Assembly: GCF_028640845.1 (NCBI RefSeq)
Contig: NC_080539.1
Coordinates: 369,811,233 to 369,875,232, forward strand
Length of the DNA: 64,000 nt
Source of the DNA: Ahaetulla prasina
Lineage: Eukaryota; Chordata; Lepidosauria; Squamata; Colubridae
Direction of reading: 5' to 3'
The position numbers and the translations under genes are program-made. The notes beneath the pieces were generated by a model. The model did no database searches. It was not told the DNA's origin and saw only the letters and a list, made by a program, of their open reading frames with translations. Positions 61,887-64,000 of the stretch are shown here, one piece after another (position 1 is the first letter of the stretch; each line of letters opens with the position of its first letter).

Positions 61887-63118
61887 AGTGGTGGGTTTCA
61901 CTTATTTCTACCGCTGGTTCGCTGCGCGTGTGCATGCTGCTTTGCGCATTTGCGCCCCTTTTGCGCATGCGGCCAGACTTCCACGCATGTGCTTTGCTTG
62001 CATGCGTGCCTTCCGCACATTTCCCCGCCCTCAAAAATATGGTTAAATAGGGTATAAAACTAACAACAAAAATTAAAATATAACACAAATCATAATCCAT
62101 AGTCACTCCTTAAAACCTCCACTCCCCTTCCAGAAACAAAGAAAATACATTTCTTCCAATCCATTATATCTCAGACCATTCCACTCCTAGAGTTCTCAGA
62201 AATTTCCGATTGTGTTGGTGTTTGTTCTTGAATAAAGTACATAGTTTTTAATATCCAACCTTCATCAATCAATATCAAAACAACGTTCCATCTTCCAATA
62301 TTCACCAGGGGTTCTTCTAAAATGTCTTTCTTCCTTAAGCAGTCTCTCAAAAATAGTTCATATTTCCAACTTAATTTCTTAAATTTTTCTATCCAACCTT
62401 CAAGGGTAAACTATAGTCCATCTTTTCACATCTTTGACATTTATATACATCAAATAATATTACAAATATCCAATATATCAATTGTAATAATTAAAATCTT
62501 CACTTTACCTTGCTTATATCAAATAACATTATTAAAATTACACCTATAACTTATCCAAAATATATCTATTATAACAATTAAATTCTAATTAGCCTGTATT
62601 CGGTTCTGGGAAGTCCCGGGGGGGTGGGGGGAGGAAGGGGAAGGGAGGGGGAGGGGGGATGAGGGTAGAAAATGGATTGATGGTCAATGTACAAAGATGA
62701 TTGAAGATGTATAATTAATGTAAGATCGGAGCTGCCTGGCTACCACTTCAGAATGACGGGGAAGAAGGAAGTAGAAGAGAGAAGGAGGTAGGAAAGAGAA
62801 GAGGAGGAAGAGGAAAGAAAGGAAGAGGGATAGAAGAGGGAGAAGAAAGGAGTAGGGAGGAAGGAGGAGAGGATGTAGATAAGAGAGGGGGAGGATGGTT
62901 GTGGAAAGTAGAAGGTAGAGAAGGGAAGAGAGTTAAAGGAAGGGGGTGGTGACCGGGCAGGTCCGATTAATTGTATATGATGGTACATTAAATATGTTAT
63001 TGGATATGAATGTTAAAATAAAACTTTTTTAATGAAATAAATAAATAAATAAATAAATGGTTAAATAGGATGGCGTAGCGCCAGGACTCTCAGCTACCGG
63101 TTCGACTGAATACCACGT
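61887..63118. mobile_element. H1-like hAT MITE split by L1
   Basis: CCAGTGGTGGGTTTCACTTA with a GCGCATG-rich interior to 62051; the right end CTACCGGTTCGACTGAATAC and CACGTCTG lies at 63099-63118. Confidence 0.72.
62052..63056 (+). mobile_element. L1 LINE 3' end with 5' inversion (twin priming), 13-bp TSD
   Basis: Flanked by ATGGTTAAATAGG (62039-62051, 63057-63069). 62052 to about 62590 is L1 sequence in minus orientation (CATAATCCATAGTCACTCCT). From about 62593 it is in plus orientation (CTGTATTCGGTTCTGGGAAG), ending AATAAAACTTTTTTAATGAA and (AAAT)n. By comparison with 42285-42925 the two parts are adjacent in the parent L1. Confidence 0.85.
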
Positions 63119-63157
63119 CTGAGGTAATCCTGAATTTACGACTGTAATGGAACCCGC
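63119..63157. mobile_element. Family T MITE, left end
   Basis: AGGTAATCCTGAATTTACGA, cut by the H1 insertion. Possible continuation at 63682-63705 (ACAGTTGTAAGTTGCAATGC). Confidence 0.6.
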
Positions 63158-63682
63158 CAGTGGTGAAATGTAAAATTTGTTACTACCGGTTCTGTGGGCA
63201 TGGCCCGGTGGGCGTTTAATGTGACTGGGTGGGCCTGGCCAACTTTAAAAAAAAAAAAAAAAATTAAAAGCATTTTTTCTATAACCTCTTCGGCCAAAGG
63301 GGTTGTAAAAAAATGCTTTTAAAAGGCTCTGGCGATCCCAGCTGAGTTGCCTGATCGTCAGAGCCTTTTAAAAGCATTTTTTTAATAGCCTCTTCGGCCG
63401 AAGAGGCTGTAGAAAAAAATGCTTTTAAAAGGCTCTGACGATCCCAGCTGAGCCGTGTGATCATCAGAGGCTTTCCCCCCCTACTTTTAAAAACATTTTT
63501 TTCTTCGGCTGAAAAAATGCTTTTAAAAGTAAAAAAAAAAAAGCCTCTGATGATTGTGCGGCTCAGCTGGGCATGGGCACGGGGTGGGGGCAGGGATTTT
63601 TGCTACTGGTTCTCTGAACCACCTGCCGCCATCACTACCAGATTGGGCAATCCGGTCTGAACCGGGAGCATTTCACCCCTTT
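63158..63682. mobile_element. H1 hAT MITE with three nested hairpins
   Basis: CAGTGGTGAAATGTAAAATT to GGGAGCATTTCACCCCTTT. Inside, (C)TTTTAAAAGCATTTTT and AAAAATGCTTTTAAAA arms face each other three times around AACCTCTTCGGCC-type centres. GATCCCAGCTGAG and its inverse separate them. Confidence 0.8.
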
Positions 63683-63707
63683 ACAGTTGTAAGTTGCAAT
63701 GCTTGTA

Positions 63708-63885
63708 AAGAATAGAATAGAATAGAATAGAATAGAATAGAATAGAATAGAATAGAATAGAATAGAATAGAATAGAATAGAATAGAATTTTATTGGCCAA
63801 GTGTGATTGGACACACAAGGAATTTGTCTTGGTGCATATGCTCTCAGTGTACATAAAAGAAAAGTTACGTTCATCAAGGTACATG
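63708..63885 (-). mobile_element. ATTCT-LINE 3' UTR with (AGAAT)n tail
   Basis: About 80 bp of AGAAT units, then TTTTATTGGCCAAGTGTGAT to AGTTACGTTCATCAAGGTAC. Truncated after about 95 bp of LINE. Confidence 0.92.
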
Positions 63886-64000
63886 ACCTTTTATTTTATA
63901 ACCTTTTTTGTGGTGGCCGTTAAGCGAATCACCATGGTCATTAAATGAACCTCTGATCATTAAGCAATCCCATTGTTTGCTATGGTGCGTTTTGCCGACA
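63886..64000. mobile_element. Family T MITE, running off the window
   Basis: TTTATAACCTTTTTTGTGGT, GGCCGTTAAGCGAATCACCA and CATTAAATGAACCTCTGATC are interior family T segments. Confidence 0.7.

Overview
This 64-kb window is vertebrate nuclear DNA, very probably from a squamate reptile and most likely an advanced snake. Three things point there: Bov-B, L2, CR1 and L1 LINE fragments occur together with tRNA-headed SINEs; one abundant LINE family ends in (ATTCT)n, a microsatellite-seeding LINE tail reported as characteristic of snake genomes; and many short hAT and TA-target MITEs are present. Almost every long open frame here is either simple repeat or transposon. There is no prokaryotic feature of any kind.

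The one host gene I can prove is TLE2, a Groucho/TLE transcriptional co-repressor, on the minus strand. Six coding exons (15292-15315, 7633-7718, 4794-4857, 3102-3146, 1932-1994, 1658-1732) have canonical AG/GT borders and join in one open frame of 119 codons. They encode the start of the protein and most of the tetramerising Q domain. The rest of the gene lies off the left end. A GC/CpG-rich stretch at about 15.64-16.09 kb is its likely promoter. Introns 6 and 4 are filled with long (CCTT)n and (GGAA)n tracts that are complementary to each other and flank exons 5-6.

From 16.1 kb to the right end I find no further coding exon. The DNA is layered retroelement and MITE sequence with three small promoter-like islands (38.8-39.1, 42.9-43.6, 47.4-47.6 kb) and a few unique stretches. 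Labels used below: T = TA-target MITE with CAGGTAGTCCTCGACTTAC ends; H1 = hAT MITE with CAGTGGTGGGATTCA ends; H2 = hAT with CAGGGGTGTCAAACTC ends; H3 = hAT with CAGTGGTTCTCAAC ends; H4 = hAT-like with CAGTGATGGCGAACC ends; FB = foldback element starting CAGGGGTCTCCAACCTTGG; S1 = SINE with tRNA-like head and L2-like tail; S2 = SINE with tRNA-like head and CR1 tail; ATTCT-LINE = Rex1/CR1-like LINE ending in (ATTCT)n.

The most interesting signals are: an open frame kept in the upstream half of all six related LTR copies; an ORF1-only L1 (HAL1-like) element with a perfect 17-bp target duplication; complementary tracts that could loop out TLE2 exons 5-6 in frame; a 37-bp minisatellite with 293-bp higher-order periodicity that appears to derive from a foldback MITE arm; and a 1,055-bp tandem duplication whose junction region looks like unpolished long-read sequence.
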